DNA of 19,497 nt from Cruorifilaria tuberocauda (lineage: Eukaryota; Nematoda; Chromadorea; Rhabditida; Onchocercidae). The stretch covers positions 60,001 through 79,497 of the forward strand of contig JABVXU010000249.1 of assembly GCA_013365365.1 (NCBI GenBank), in the 5' to 3' direction. The position numbers were made by a program, and so were the translations under genes. The notes under the pieces are model-generated. The model was not told where the DNA came from and searched no databases. It saw nothing but the letters and a program-made list of their open reading frames with translations. How positions within the stretch are numbered: position 1 is the stretch's first letter; the number at the start of each line of letters is the position of its first letter. Below are positions 1-9,660 of this stretch, piece after piece.

Positions 1-80
1 TCAATCCATAATATTTGCACAGCAATCAAATACTTTACCCGTTCAGAAATTGTCACTTTTTCACAATTTTTTCTTTTCTT

Positions 81-160
81 CCCTACCCCGCCCCGCTTTT
101 TACCCCGATTCTCTCCCGTATGCCATCTTGCTTTTTATCCCAATTCTACCCCGCGTTATC
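81..160. other. C-rich block with closely spaced C-runs (possible G-quadruplex on minus strand)
   Basis: C-runs of three or four lie at 81-83, 86-89, 91-94, 103-106 and 115-117, with more ACCCC further right. The minus strand therefore has five G-runs in 37 nt with loops of 2, 1, 8 and 8. This is exceptional in such AT-rich DNA. The overlapping 61-codon frame at 15-200 is Phe/Pro/Ser-rich low complexity and not credible as a gene. Confidence 0.5.
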
Positions 161-180
161 CTATACCCACCGCTTCTCAC

Positions 181-1180
181 TTTTTTTCCACTTGATATGA
201 TATATTTCATTTTTTTTTCATCTCATTGAAATTATGGAAAAATTTTTAGATCTTAAAGATTAATTCTATCCTTTAAAGTTAATTCATTCATCATAATATT
301 CTGAAGCAAACTAAATATTCATGAATAATGATTTATTGTTGATTAGAAAAAGAAAAAAAAAAGAAATGAAGAAACTTTAAATGAAAAGAAAATGAAAAAT
401 AGCAAATTGTTATAAAAATATTTGAAGAAAATTTTAAAGTAATCCTTATTGATAATTAAAATTTTATAGTTTTTACTTTACTTCAGAATATTATATAAAT
501 TAAATTTTTATAAAACATTCAATAGAAGCTCGTATAACGAATAATGACATTTTGTATCATTAAAATATTTGCGATAACAATAAAAAAGAAGCAAAATGGA
601 TAAGTGAACAGGTATAACTATTAGTGATCAAATAAAACAATAAGTAATTGATTAAATAAGATAATATAGACGGTGTAAAAAATGGAAATGAAGATGGCAA
701 AGAGTTACTAACAAACAAATTGAATAATCATTTATCGAATGTTTATCATTTTTATCAATAAATGATAAAATATTATTAGAAGTATGAAAAAGTAATCGAC
801 GTGAAAAGTAGCGTAAAAATAGTTGGAAAATTATCCAGTATACAACGAAAAAGCCGAACCATATAAAAATCTTTCAGGTTTCAAGATAATCATTAAAATT
901 ATCGATAACAATGGAAGAGAAGTTATGCAAGTAATGTATTAAAGAGTAATGAGAAGAGTAAAAAAACGGTGGTGAAGGATTGATAGGATAAAATGAAGTA
1001 TGGTGATGAATAAGCAGTGATTAATGACTGAGATATATATATAAGTAATGCTATTAGCAGATGTAGTAATAAAAAGAGAACATAAGTATTGATGATGATG
1101 AGGAAAAGAGAGAGAAAGAGGAAGGTTATCGGTGTTATCGGTGCCATTCTGATAAGAAAATCATTGCTATGGTTGTGGTT
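181..1180. other. Gene-free AT-rich DNA, purine-rich on the plus strand from about 660
   Basis: No coding region is supported. It includes a perfect hairpin at 742-769. From about 660 the plus strand is dominated by A and G (GAAGAG, AAGAGTAATGAGAAG), which creates artificial open frames on both strands. Confidence 0.5.
742..769. repeat. Perfect inverted repeat, 9-bp arms, 10-nt loop
   Basis: TTTATCATT (742-750) and AATGATAAA (761-769) are exact reverse complements. The arms contain TTATC/GATAA, the commonest word in this window. Confidence 0.6.
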
Positions 1181-1187
1181 AGCAGTT

Positions 1188-1256
1188 GTAGTAGTAGTAG
1201 TAGTAGTAGAAGTAGAAGTAGAAGTAGAAGTAGAAGTAGAAGTAGAAGTAGTAGAA
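1188..1256. repeat. GTA / GTAGAA compound microsatellite
   Basis: (GTA)n passes into (GAAGTA)n, ending at GTAGTAGAAATG. Translations of it give Ser/Thr or Val/Glu runs and are not evidence of a gene. Confidence 0.9.
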
Positions 1257-1298
1257 ATGATTGAAGGAGCGGAGAAGGGACATATGTGGCGCAATTGG

Positions 1299-1345
1299 GT
1301 GGAATGAAGTGGAATGGGATTGGATTGGATTGAATTGAGGATAGG
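1299..1345. repeat. Degenerate pentanucleotide GGAAT/GGATT repeat
   Basis: GGAATGAAGTGGAATGGGAT is followed by GGATTGGATTGAATTGAGG. It continues the purine/T skew of the region. Confidence 0.6.
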
Positions 1346-1431
1346 GTGGGATAAGCGATAGAGAAGTGATTACAATTGAAAGGATCAATGAGTGTGATAA
1401 GGCTTATAGAGAGAGTAAGGTTAGCTTCTTT

Positions 1432-1470
1432 GGCCCTGCCCTATTCCTTTCGGGCCGTAATTCTTTTTTT
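1432..1470 (+). other. GC-rich stem with T-run
   Basis: GGCCC (1432-1436) can pair with GGGCC (1452-1456) around a 15-nt loop. A run of seven T follows at 1464-1470. This looks like a small terminator or Pol III end, but I find no A or B box and no recognisable RNA. Confidence 0.25.
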
Positions 1471-1616
1471 CTAACAATCCTGATTATTGTTACATCGATA
1501 GATTATGGCATTATATAGCCCAATTCATTCATTCATTCGTGTCGAAAAAAAAAGGAATAAACATTAAATTCATAGAAAGAATTATTCATTCATAAAGACT
1601 AAATTACACTAAATTA

Positions 1617-1976
1617 GGATTCGTTGATTCATGTAGAAAGAAGGATTCATTCATTCATGTAGAAAGAAGGATTCATTCATTCATTCATGTTGAAGAAGGA
1701 TTCATTCATTCATGTAGAAAGAAGGATTCATTCATTCATTCATGTTGAAGAAGGATTCATTCATTCACTTCTGTAGAAAGGATTCATTCATTCCTGTGAA
1801 GAAGGATTCATTCATTCATTCATGAAGAAGGATTCATTCACCTATTTAGAACGAAGGATTCATTCACTTATTTAGAACGAAGGATTCATTCACTTATTTA
1901 GGATGAAGGATTCATTCGTTCACTTCTGTAGAAAGAGGAACTCATTCATTCATGCAGATTCATGCAGAAAGAAGGA
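1617..1976. repeat. Minisatellite of about 12 units, 24-29 bp, with ATTC tetranucleotide core
   Basis: Units begin GGATTCATTCATTC and end GTAGAAAGAA, GTTGAAGAA or TTTAGAACGAA. Unit starts are at 1617, 1643, 1669, 1698, 1724, 1753, 1780, 1804, 1830, 1856, 1882 and 1908, followed by a degenerate tail. Unit length varies mainly through the number of ATTC copies and the linker type. Related ATTC copies occur at 1505-1530. Confidence 0.92.
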
Positions 1977-3030
1977 ACGGATATGAAGATATATGAAGGA
2001 AGAATGGGATATGAATGAAGATGGAATTTCTTGCCTAATAATTATAGGTTAATAATTGATATTTTCATTTAAAAATTTCAAATTTGAGTAATTCAATTCC
2101 GAGATTGCTAGGATACAAAGTTTTGAAATGGTGGATAAAGTTGTTGAGAGTAATTAATTAATCTCACAAAGTAACACATTCATTAAACTAATTGCTAAAT
2201 GATTTCAATATTCTGTGACCTAAAAGTATCTTCAATGAAATGAAAATTTTTTAACTTATCAGTATGATAAGATAATGCTTAATGATTAGCTGTGATATAT
2301 TACGAATGGAAAATTTACGAAAATAATGTTGTAAAATTTATATGTGCGATGTTTATTACTACAACAGTATCCTTGTTTTTTTTTTTAAATTATTGATTCA
2401 AATATTCATTGATAGTATAAATTTCGTTAAATTTAAATTACATGTTAAATCTTGATATGATATCACAAAAATAAATTTAAGTTGCAAAGCTAAATAGTAT
2501 TAGATGAAATTTTGTTCATTATCTCGAAGCCTATCTAAAGCAAAAAAAAAAGTGGAAATAAATTAAAATGGGGATAAACATCCATTTCATTAATGGAAAG
2601 GAAATTTCATTTAAAAAAAAAATGAGAAAGTTTGATGTCATAGAAATATTTGAAAGTTCAATCACAAATGCTTATAATAGTATCTTTAATTTATAACGAT
2701 TCTAATTACATTCGTAATTCTTATCATTTGATAATTTGTCAAGCTTAAATTAAATTTCATTTTACGAAATTTTTTAAAAATAGTAATATTTGATTAATTG
2801 GAAAATTTAATGAAACTAATCAAATCTATTATTTCACATTTTGCACAAATTCATACTATCTTAATTATCACTAAAATAGTATACAATTTCAATAACTTAT
2901 CTTTTCAGTTCATAAATGATTATGAATCAAGCGATTAAGCTTATATGGCTTATATGATTCGTAAATTAAATCTCTGATAATCAAACATCTTAAAAGATTA
3001 TAAATTTCGTTTATTGTGCACTAAGCAATT

Positions 3031-3051
3031 TTACTTCCAAGATGGAAGTAA
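3031..3051. repeat. Perfect inverted repeat, 8-bp arms, 5-nt loop
   Basis: TTACTTCC (3031-3038), AAGAT loop, GGAAGTAA (3044-3051). Confidence 0.6.
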
Positions 3052-3177
3052 TACTAACTTTATTAGCATATATTGTAAAAATTAATTGCATAATCTAAAA
3101 TGAACAATTCGTAATCTGAATTGTATTATTAAACAATACAGAATCACTCATCATGTTATAATCCTGGAAAATTGGGA

Positions 3178-3189
3178 TTTCGCGGGAAA
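3178..3189. promoter_or_regulatory. E2F-like site TTTCGCGGGAAA
   Basis: Its reverse complement contains TTTCCCGC, which matches the E2F/DP consensus TTTSSCGC. It stands in AT-rich DNA with no recognised promoter, so it may be fortuitous. Confidence 0.2.
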
Positions 3190-5700
3190 CTAATAGGGGA
3201 AAAGAGGGGAGACTGTTATCATAATCTTATCAATACGAGATATTTAATCAATAATTACAGCAGTACAAGAATTTAAATAATGAATTGAAATTATTGTTTG
3301 TCATCTGGATGAAAGGAAAGATTGGTTAGGGGAAAAAAGATAAACCTGAAAATTTGCTTATCATAAAAACTATCAAGTTTGTGCGGCAAAAAATAAACTT
3401 TAAATTTCTAAACAATCATTTCCTGAATGTTTATTCTGAAATTAATGCTTGATTTAGATTTAATACCTAATTTAAATTTAACTTAGCTGATTACTTACTG
3501 AGTTTAAATTGATTTTATAATGAGCGAAAGAAAAAATAGAATAATTTTTTTCTTTGCACTTTTCAAACAAATCCTTTTCTACTTATTTAAAGCTAAATAA
3601 TGATCAGAATTTCATCGTTTATTTTTATCCATTACTTGAAGAACAATAATACTCATAATAACAGGTATGTTATGTAAGTAAAAAAAAATGATAATCATTA
3701 TTTCAAGATAGGAAAAAAAAGTATAATGTACTTGAGAAGTTTAAAGCTATTGATTGCATGATATTTTATTACTTAAATTTCAGTATTTTAAAGAGAAAAT
3801 TAATGCATTTATTTAAACTTGAAAAAAAAAACACGCAACTGAAAATGTCTGAGTATAAAAGTATTTTGAATAAAATATAGTTATGTATTAGTCCAAATGT
3901 GAATGAATAATGATTATTAATATTAATTAATTAAGTAATTAAAATGAACAAACTAATTATATTTAATATAACATTTATTATTTTCTTATATTTAACATTA
4001 ACAATCATCTATTACTTATTTTATTCTATGAAAATGTAAAGTTGTTGCATTTCTTGTAATAATTAAATTTTAAATTAAAAATCGATAAAAAATTTCAAAA
4101 AAAAAGAAGAATGAAAAGAAAGGAATGAGTGAAATTTAATAAATACAATTCTTGTCTTATTTGAAATCTCATTTGAAAGAGCCATTCAAACTCCTACTAA
4201 TTTCATATCGATTTTCAATTTTAACTAGCAAGCATAATTCAGATTTTCATCCATACAATTCGTTTATTTATTTTCCAGAATTACTGAAAATTTGAAATAA
4301 AAAAGGGCTAATTATACTAAATTAAATATATATTTATTTAATATATTACTATTATATTACTATTACAATTATATTAAAGAGAAATAATTGTGTCAGGTTT
4401 CTTACCTGATAATATCAAGGTAATATACCAAGATAATTCTAATAGTAAGTATTATTAGCAAATTAAAATTTCAATTTTTTTTTTTTTGAAAAGTCACTGA
4501 TTATTATTATTATTATCAGATAACCATTACATTATATTAAATAAAATATATTTGATATATTTGTTATATTTGATAAATGATATAATTGATATACTTGAAA
4601 GTTACACAATTTAATTTTAATTTTTAATTATAATTAATTTTTAATTTTAATAATTTAAAGATTTGATACTAATTAAAATACACAGGGTAATCTAAACTCA
4701 AAGAATAACAAAAAGAATATTAAAATTAATTTTGATAAATTAATAATTTAAATTAATTATCAAAAAATTTTCGATAAAAAAGAAAAATTCTCAAATTATG
4801 CCAATCATTTAGAAATGAAATAATCGAATCAGAATAAATCAAACAATCGTTTATTGTTGGAGTATTCTGGAAATGTGTGTAGTAGCAGCTGTTTTAATCC
4901 GTTTATATCATATAATAATGATAGTACCATCCGGTATTTCATACAATAAAATATTCCGAAAACTGTAACAATACAATGCCTTACTTTAATACCATATCAT
5001 ATTGAAATTACTCTACATATTTAAAATTTTTCAAAAGACCAAAAGTTTTTCATTTTTTTTTTCCACTCAAATTATTAAATATTCAAATTGATAACAAAAA
5101 TTTGCTTTATGCAGTTATAATTTCATGATTCATATTTATAAAGTCATTTAATTCATTCGTGCTATGGTTAACAGAAATATCTGATAAATGATATGACTTT
5201 ATAGATATGAAAAAAAAAAGTTATAGCTATCAGAAATAGCAGAAAATATGATTTCTAATTTATAATTTAATAGAAATATTAAATTCCTTAATTTGATTAA
5301 AATAAAATAAAATAACTTTGTTAAAGTTTATCAAAAGCAAGTTATATAAATGAATAAATTGTTCAACTGTAGTTATGATTTTAAGACTCATTATTTATAA
5401 AGTGATTCAATTATTGATTAATACTTGATTATGTGGTGGTTATCAGAAGCATTATCAGCTGTTTTCTCTTGAAAAGCATTGATCAGAGAGAAATTGAAAG
5501 AAAAAAAGATTTCACAGTACAAATGTCAATCATTTGTTGCATTTCGTTTGCACACTTCACACTGCAAATAATCACTAATAAGAATTTATTGATAAGATTT
5601 CTTCTTTTAAATATCAAAAAAAAAAAAAAAAACGAAATTTTATTTTATAATATAATAAAATCGGAAAAATTTTTCCTTCCTTAACTAACATTTCATTATA

Positions 5701-6420
5701 AATATTTCATAATAATAATTAATTTAGATAAATGATAACGATAATCTTATCATTATTATATGAATCTTATCATTATTATATAATTCGCCAACTGTTACTA
5801 TTTATTAATATAGTAATTATCAAATTTATTGTTATCAATTTAAAAATCAGAGAAAGAAAATGAAGAAAAAAAGTAACGTTATTATCGTTATCATTCTCAT
5901 TGCTATCTCATTCTTAACGTTATCACCGTTATGCGTTATCATTCTCAATTACACTTATAACTAAACAAACTTAATATTTTTTTTGCTAATAAAAATTATA
6001 AATCAACTCATCTTACTCATTTATATATCATCAAATAGATATAATACGATTGATACTACATTATATTATCAATTATTTTATCAATTTTATATTGAATAAT
6101 TATCAAGGAGCATAATAAGCATTTCCTTTGCTAAATTACTTTAGGGAAAATCTCTTTTATAAAAAGATATTTTCATCGTCGTTCTCGTTATTATGAGCAA
6201 CGTCATTATCACTTATTATTATCGTTAATTAAATATGATTAACAAGAAAGTAAAAATGATATTAATATCATAATTTCATTAGTAAGCCTTTTCCACTTTT
6301 TACCTTATTGCTATTAACTTTAGGGAAAATCTCTGTTATAAAAGATGTTATCGTTATTATCAGCAACGTTAATATCATTATCATTATCATCTATTATCAT
6401 TAATTATGATTAATATGAAA
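5701..6420. other. TTATC/GATAA-dense block
   Basis: I count 21 TTATC or GATAA words in 720 nt. About four would be expected on both strands at 78% AT. They sit in loosely repetitive sequence such as CGTTATCATTATCATT. There is no coding potential. Confidence 0.5.
6131..6415. repeat. Diverged direct repeat, about 100 bp, 178-nt offset
   Basis: CTTTAGGGAAAATCTCT occurs near 6140 and 6318. In both places it is followed by TATAAAA, a TTATCGTT/CGTTATT stretch, GAGCAACGT or CAGCAACGT, TTATCATT-like runs and ATATGATTAA or TATGATTAAT. Confidence 0.65.
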
Positions 6421-6599
6421 ATATTAACATTGTAATAATTTCATATATTTTATTAATAAAATCATTTAAAATAACGATTTGAGAAGGGGGAAAAAGGAAT
6501 TTTTTTTTCTTATTGAAAAGAGAAAAATTTGTTGAAATGGCAAACTTTCTTTTTATTCTTCTTTTCTATTGAGGAAAAAAAGAAATTTGAAAGTAAACT

Positions 6600-6824
6600 T
6601 TTCTGTTGAATTTCACATCAGAAAAAAAAAGAAAGAAAGAAAGAAAGAAAAGATAAATGAGAATGAATAACAATTGGAAAATAATAATATGCTTCTACTT
6701 TAGCATGCTTCTCTTTTCAAACAAATAATTTCAAATATTTGATTATTATGAAAAAGCAAAGAGAGAGAAAGAGAAAGAGAGAGGGAAAGGGATGCGAGAG
6801 AGAGAGAGAGAGAGAGAGAAAAGA
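6600..6824. repeat. GAAA and GA purine microsatellites
   Basis: (GAAA)5 at 6631-6650 and a GA-rich tract at 6757-6824 that ends in about 12 pure GA copies (6796-6819). This mirror-symmetric polypurine DNA could form a triplex. Confidence 0.85.
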
Positions 6825-7960
6825 ATTTATGAATTCATTTCTTTTTTTTTTCCTGAAATATAATTTCTTTTGTATAGATTTGTAAGCTATAACAAATATA
6901 CTTCAACATTCATTTTAATAAAATCAAATAAATATAACAAAGATTGTTTACTTTTATCTTATGATTATTACCATTTCAAGATTTACAAATATCATTGATT
7001 TCTATGATAATATTATTGAGTAAATTACTTTAGTGATAATTTTATTAATCAATGTTATCAATTCAAGCTAACACTTCAGAAGTGAGATGTTCTTCATCCT
7101 TCTATTTATCTTATCTTATCATTTATCTTTATCTTATCGGTGATATTTCGCATTGCTAATTTATCGTTTAAAAACGGAAAAAGTTGCAATTTAACTTTGC
7201 CCTATCTAAAATAATCATTCATAAATGATTATAAAAGTGTGTAAATTATAAATTGATAAAAATTTCTTTTTTTCTTTTTAAAATCTTATTTATTTGAAAT
7301 TTAATAAATTTTCAAAAAGACATAAAATTTTATGAATGAAAGATTAGAAAAAGTGAAAAAGAAAAGAAAATCTATAATTAGCATTTCCTGAGAATGAAAT
7401 TAATCTTAGAAATCAACGACTAAATGGATTAATCATTAAATGATTATAGTATTTAACGAAAAATTTTTATTTTTAAGGCAGCTGTTCGTTTCGATAAATT
7501 GATAAATGTTTATTTCTCTCTCATCTGATATGAATAATTGATAAGTGTGCTGAAAAATACGGCAATAAAATAAAACTATAAGTCAACAAATTTTATTGAT
7601 GAAGCAAATAAATGAGCGTTCCTAAGCTCTGAAAGAATAATTATCACTTCTCTTTTATCATTGTAATGATAATTAAATAAATTTTATACCAACTGATAAC
7701 ACAGGAAGAAGATAGATAATTTCAGCATTTTTTACACTGTTATTTTAACCACTTTAAAAATTGCTATCAATTTTAATTAATGATTTAATGATAATACGAA
7801 TGTTATAGGAAAAATTGTCTTATCAATTTATCAAGCTCAATGCTTTTTCGTTTTTTCCAATCACCTTATCAAATTATTAAAATCAAAAAATTTTCCAATC
7901 TCTTTTCCTTCCATTATCATTCTTATCATATTTTACAATAAACAATCAAAACTAGAACAT
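6825..7960. other. AT-rich DNA, nothing recognised
   Basis: Repeated TTATC words (for example 7110-7140) and short AATCATT/AATGATT palindromes (about 7213-7235 and 7425-7446). No gene is supported. Confidence 0.5.
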
Positions 7961-8155
7961 TTCCCTTAATTTACCTTCTCCTTATCACTCTTTCTTTATC
8001 ACTCCTTCTCCTTATCACAGCATTCATTTGAGAAGCTTACCTTTCTATCATTCTTCAACTTCCTCTTATCATTATTTTTATCACTATCACATCCATTTCT
8101 TCCTTCATATCAATCCCTTTCTTTACCTCTCTTCCCTCTCTCTCTTTCTTCACCA
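7960..8155. repeat. Pyrimidine-rich tract with CCTTCTCCTTATCAC repeats
   Basis: CCTTCTCCTTATCAC occurs at 7974 and 8004 (offset 30), with a shorter CTTTATCACT copy between them. Further right are CTCTTCCCTCTCTCTCTTTC and similar. The plus strand is nearly all C and T. Confidence 0.65.
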
Positions 8156-8289
8156 TGATTAAATCGATTTTTTAAATTAGCTATTTGCCTCACCTAATGA
8201 ACAAAAAAAAAAAATACGCCAGCAAATGGACGTTATTATTGGGCACGAATAATGTCTTATAGTAGACGTTGCAAAAATCGAAATTGCAA

Positions 8290-8640
8290 TTACATATATG
8301 TATATATGTATATATGTATGTGTGTATGTCTGTATGTGTGTATGTCTGTATGTGTGTATGTATGTATGTGTGTATATCTGTGTGTGTGTATATCTGTGTG
8401 TGTGTATATCTGTGTGTGTGTATATCTGTATGTGTGTATGTGTGTATGTGTGTATGTCTGTATGTATGTATGTCTGTATGTGTGTATGTCTGTATGTGTG
8501 TATGTCTGTATGTGTGTATGTATGTATGTATGTATGTATTTATGTATGTATGTATGTATGTATGTATGTATATATGTATATATGTACGTGTATGTGTGCG
8601 TGTATGTATGTGTATGTATTGTATGTATAATATATGACTA
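8290..8640. repeat. Long TATG/TGTG/TCTG compound microsatellite
   Basis: About 350 nt of TATG, TGTATG and CTGTATGTGTG. It includes a higher-order block where TATATC recurs at 8373, 8389, 8405 and 8421, exactly 16 nt apart, and a pure TATG stretch at about 8516-8570. All three plus frames and one minus frame are open across it only because the array lacks stop words (Cys/Val/Tyr or Thr/His/Ile repeats). Confidence 0.95.
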
Positions 8641-8835
8641 CGTGTATGCATGCGTGTATGTGCGTACACATCATTGCATACATATATATATGTGTGCGTT
8701 TCAATTTATGTATGCCTGTGCATTTCTCTGCATACGTGTGTGTACGTATGTGTCTGACGTGTATGTGTATGTATGTGAGTACCTGTATCTCTCTACATAC
8801 GTATCTGTATGTGTCTAACGTAAGTGTGTGTCTGT
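8641..8835. repeat. Degenerate flank of the TATG array
   Basis: GTATGTG, ACGTGTATG and CTGTATGTG motifs at lower density continue to about 8830. Confidence 0.65.
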
Positions 8836-8839
8836 CGAT

Positions 8840-9240
8840 GAAATAGAGGGATGGATGGATGAGTCATCATTCGAGATGCTATTTGGTAGAAAAATGTAAA
8901 AGATTCCTGTGATTTTGCAGGGGAGAAAAAAATTCGAGAATTAGCAAACGAAGCATTGAATGGGAAAGCAAATTTGTTGAGAATTTGAGGGAAAATGGAA
9001 TTCTGGAAATAAATTATCCGGAAATGAATTCCGGAAACGAATATATCAGAAATTTGCAGGGAAAAAAGTTTGAGGAAAAAATCGATAATCGGAGGGAAAG
9101 GCATAGGAAAACATAGGTAAGCCAATATTTCGGTGGTCATTCCTCCAAATGGTCATTCCACTCAATACATTTCCAATGTCCACTCTCACTTCCTCTCTTT
9201 TCTTACTGCTTCAGGGATGGATAAATAAAAACAACGGTTG
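8840..9240. other. Island of less repetitive, less AT-rich DNA
   Basis: It lies between the TATG array and the ATT/ATG array. It is purine-rich on the plus strand up to 9120, with two CCGGAAA motifs 14 nt apart near 9020-9035, then pyrimidine-rich from 9140 to 9215. It holds the exon-like frame described at 8913-9116. No gene is supported. Confidence 0.4.
8913..9116 (+). CDS. Weak exon-like open frame, 68 codons, no ATG at its start
   Basis: After the acceptor-like GATTTTGCAG (ending 8920) one frame stays open to a TAG at 9114-9116. It encodes a charged sequence with segments WESKFVENLRENG and YIRNLQGKKFEEK. A donor-like AG|GTAAGC begins at 9117, and an acceptor-like TGCTTCAG lies near 9214. 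The stop codon falls exactly at the exon edge, so this could only be a last coding exon or noncoding. The opposite strand is also open (115 codons, 9140-8793), so this may be chance in a locally less AT-rich island. Confidence 0.15.
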   Translation, partial: FCRGEKNSRISKRSIEWESKFVENLRENGILEINYPEMNSGNEYIRNLQGKKFEEKIDNRRERHRKT

Positions 9241-9270
9241 AGTATATTTCCCCTAAATCTTCAAAAAATT

Positions 9271-9470
9271 ATTCTATTATTATCATCGTATGATAGTTTG
9301 TATTATTATGATTATCATTATGATTGTTATTATCATGATATGATGATTGGTATTATTATGATTGTGATTATGATTATGATTATTATGATATGATTATGAT
9401 TATGATTATGATTGTTATGATATGATAATTGGTATTATTATGATTGTGATTATTATTATTTATTACAAGT
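9271..9470. repeat. ATT/ATG trinucleotide-hexanucleotide array
   Basis: Runs of TATTATGATTATGAT with higher-order units GATATGAT-(A/G)ATTGGTATTATTATGATTGTG. A looser version continues to about 9590. Confidence 0.85.
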
Positions 9471-9593
9471 AATCTAATGAAAAATATTAGATAAATTGAA
9501 ATGCCTAATTTAGTTATAATTGAAACTTCTATTATTAACATATCATAATTGATATTAGTATTATAATGATTATTATTATTACTTATCATAAGT

Positions 9594-9660
9594 AATTTAA
9601 TATTATCTTAAAATTTAATATTACCTTAAATTTAATATTACCAAAAAATATTACCCTAAA
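9594..9660. repeat. ~18-bp AT tandem repeat, 3-4 units
   Basis: AATTTAATATTATCTTAA, AATTTAATATTACCTTAA and ATTTAATATTACCAAAA, then AATATTACCCTAA. Confidence 0.7.

Larger units (their letters stand above)
1977..5700. other. 3.7 kb AT-rich DNA without a supported gene
   Basis: Short frames only. It contains a hairpin TTACTTCC/GGAAGTAA (3031-3051), a TCAGGT/ACCTGA hairpin (4393-4409), a G-run patch with a TTTCGCGGGAAA site (3174-3209), TATTAC and TTA runs (about 4320-4520), and two diverged copies of a ~50 bp segment near 5111 and 5368 (both with ATTTATAAAGT). Frames near 4820-4970 read plausibly in two phases but are short enough to be chance. Confidence 0.5.

Noticed and set aside
923..1294. 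123-codon minus-strand frame with a Ser/Thr run then hydrophobic segments, mucin-like at first sight
   Set aside because: The Ser/Thr run is the GTA/GAAGTA microsatellite and the hydrophobic part follows from the purine skew of the plus strand; overlapping frames on both strands are equally open and no splice or poly(A) context supports it.
1617..1976. CRISPR-like array, because of regular repeats
   Set aside because: There are no unique spacers; it is a head-to-tail minisatellite in a eukaryotic context.
4820..4975. Two plausible-looking open frames of 37-42 codons on the plus strand
   Set aside because: More than a hundred frames of this length are expected by chance in the six frames of a 19 kb window at 78% AT; no splice context.
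5433..5684. 83-codon plus-strand frame
   Set aside because: Lys/Ile/Phe-rich, with a poly-Lys run from an A-tract; no splice sites or family features, and its length is within chance.
8190..8846. Several overlapping open frames up to 188 codons across the TATG/TGTG array, on both strands
   Set aside because: They exist only because the repeat words contain no stop codons; the translations are pure Cys/Val/Tyr/Met or Thr/His/Ile repeats and several frames are open at once.
9383..9589. 68-codon minus-strand Asn/Ile-rich frame
   Set aside because: Produced by the ATT/ATG array.
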